Assembly: GCA_001302245.1 (NCBI GenBank)
Contig: LGYU01000013.1
Location: 310,001-374,000 of the forward strand
Direction of reading: 5' to 3'
Length of the DNA stretch: 64,000 bases
Source: Chitinophagaceae bacterium PMP191F
Lineage (GTDB): Bacteria > Bacteroidota > Bacteroidia > Chitinophagales > Chitinophagaceae
Shown in pieces: positions 62,876-64,000 of this stretch. How positions within the stretch are numbered: position 1 is the first letter of the stretch; every line of letters starts with the position of its first letter. The translations under genes and the position numbers were made by a program. The notes below the pieces were generated by a model that saw nothing but the letters and a program-made list of their open reading frames with translations, was not told the origin of the DNA and made no database searches.

Positions 62876-64000
62876 ATGAAAAAAGCCTTCCGCATTGCCG
62901 GTTTAACCCTGCTTATCCTGATCATTGCATTTACGGCTTTTGCTTTTTTATCGGGCAGAACCTACCTGTTCAAAGCCGTTTTGTACAATTTTGCTGATAT
63001 TGACGATTATAAAAAATTTTCCAACAATACTGTTACCACCGGTACGAAACAACCCTGGAGTATTTCAACGGAATACAACAAACAAAAACTGCCGGACACA
63101 CTGCAAAAACAGCTGGAAGACCTTGAGTCTGTTGCAGTACTGGCCATTAAAAATGATTCGCTGTTGTTTGAGCAATACTGGGATGGTTACAGCGATTCTT
63201 CCTGGTCAGGTTCTTTTTCCATGGCCAAAAGCATTACCAGCCTGTTGATCGGTGCAGCTATTAAAGATGGTTCTATCAAGTCAGTAGATGATTATGTGGG
63301 TACTTACCTGCCGGAATTTGCTGAAGGTGAAAAAGCAAAACTGAAAATAGTTCACCTGCTTACCATGAGCAGTGGCAGTGACTGGGATGAATCTTATTCC
63401 AATCCCTTGTCGGTAACCACAGAACTTTATTATGGCAGTGATGCATACAAAACCGCTACTGGAGTATCCATCATTCAAACGCCGGGTACCAAACACATTT
63501 ACAAATCAGGTGATACACAATTATTGGGACTGGTACTGACCAAGGCAACCGGTAAATCGCTCAGTGCATATGCTGCAGAAAAACTATGGCATCCACTTGG
63601 AGCAGAACACGCTGCGTTGTGGAGTACAGATCATACCGGCGGATACGAAAAAGCATATTGTTGTTTTAATTCGAATGCCCGCGATTTTGCCCGCCTGGGA
63701 CAGCTGATGCTGGACAGCGGCCGCTGGAAAGGGCAGGAGATCATTACTCCCGAATATTTTAATGCTTCTATAAAACCCTGCATGATTCCTGATGAAACAG
63801 GCCAGTCCTGCAATTACTACGGCTACCAATGGTGGATCTATCCAACCGGGCAGGGCATTTTCTATGCACGTGGTATCCTGGGACAATACGTGATTGTTAT
63901 ACCTTCCCAAAAACTGGTACTGGTACGCTTAGGAAAAAAACGATCTTCCGAAAGGATCAATGGTGCCCCGGCGGAGGTTGATGGGTTAATCAAATGGGGG
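62876..64000 (+). CDS. Serine beta-lactamase-like hydrolase (truncated by window end)
   Basis: The frame is open from the ATG at 62876 to the window end (375 codons, no stop), so only the C-terminus may be missing. It begins with a signal anchor (about 5-26). The class C beta-lactamase/esterase fold has the nucleophile in SFSMAKSITSLLIG (SxxK, serine about residue 116), a YxS-type motif in HIYKSGDTQLLG, and a downstream HTGGYEKAY. The family (serine hydrolase, Pfam Beta-lactamase) covers esterases and D-amino acid-handling enzymes; the true substrate is unknown. Confidence 0.8.
   Translation, partial: MKKAFRIAGLTLLILIIAFTAFAFLSGRTYLFKAVLYNFADIDDYKKFSNNTVTTGTKQPWSISTEYNKQKLPDTLQKQLEDLESVAVLAIKNDSLLFEQYWDGYSDSSWSGSFSMAKSITSLLIGAAIKDGSIKSVDDYVGTYLPEFAEGEKAKLKIVHLLTMSSGSDWDESYSNPLSVTTELYYGSDAYKTATGVSIIQTPGTKHIYKSGDTQLLGLVLTKATGKSLSAYAAEKLWHPLGAEHAALWSTDHTGGYEKAYCCFNSNARDFARLGQLMLDSGRWKGQEIITPEYFNASIKPCMIPDETGQSCNYYGYQWWIYPTGQGIFYARGILGQYVIVIPSQKLVLVRLGKKRSSERINGAPAEVDGLIKWG

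Noticed and set aside
1-64000. tRNA or rRNA genes, CRISPR arrays, insertion sequences, prophage
   Set aside because: No cloverleaf, spacer-repeat array, transposase or phage-type gene was found on reading both strands; the repeats seen are short, dispersed and intergenic.

Overview
The window looks like a chromosomal segment of a Bacteroidota bacterium, most likely family Chitinophagaceae (inference; no rRNA gene is present to confirm it). The signs are: the promoter element TAnnTTTG a short way upstream of several genes, few Shine-Dalgarno sites, a metalloprotease with a type IX secretion (Por) C-terminal signal, many lipoproteins, a TPR/membrane/helix-turn-helix regulator, HU-CCDC81-like and DUF6702 proteins, and extended-SDR threonine dehydrogenase. 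I see no tRNA, rRNA, CRISPR array, transposase or phage gene. The segment reads as stable core chromosome with some lineage-specific cassettes.

Layout. 1-11.1 kb: a truncated TlpA-like thioredoxin protein, threonine dehydrogenase, a TPR sensor-regulator, kdsA (KDO synthesis for LPS), an AraC regulator, a PspC protein, aconitase, an outer-membrane barrel, and small genes (DUF5808, phosphodiesterase, Nudix). 11.4-19.1 kb: homogentisate dioxygenase, then a six-gene efflux operon (TolC, HlyD-type adaptor, two ABC ATPases, two ABC permeases) equivalent to the E. coli ybhGFSR exporter plus its own outer-membrane channel. 19.3-25.1 kb: aldo/keto reductase, a small hypothetical gene, and the ribosomal alpha operon infA-rpmJ-rpsM-rpsK-rpsD-rpoA-rplQ, unusual for its 160-180 bp hairpin-bearing spacers and for lacking secY/map upstream. 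25.2-29.3 kb: carA, a lipoprotein, aroQ, a parvulin-like protein and a MORN/YwqK-like protein.

29.4-31.3 kb is a compact cassette: an SPFH (band 7) membrane protein, a two-helix membrane protein with a PH-like tail, a ribbon-helix-helix (Arc) DNA-binding protein with a GTG start, and a 25-residue putative membrane peptide. Two overlapping 14-bp palindromes one helical turn apart precede it and a strong terminator closes it. I consider it the most attractive candidate for a little-described system here.

31.3-37.5 kb: M1 aminopeptidase overlapping a HupE-like gene, a divergent DUF6702 gene, a lipoprotein esterase and a PBP4-type carboxypeptidase. 37.7-44.7 kb: a tight three-gene operon on the minus strand (subtilase of 1144 aa, multidomain esterase of 1045 aa, small TIG-like protein), none with an obvious signal peptide from the preferred starts. 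45.0-53.6 kb: thioesterase, membrane protein, DoxX protein, then a cell-envelope group (1008-aa TPR protein, beta-barrel, membrane-anchored HU-like protein, methyltransferase). 53.6-64 kb: glutaminyl cyclotransferase, secreted M43 protease, FAD oxidoreductase, DUF4197 protein, dihydrolipoyl dehydrogenase, a MacB/FtsX-type permease without an adjacent ATPase, and a serine beta-lactamase-like hydrolase cut by the window end.
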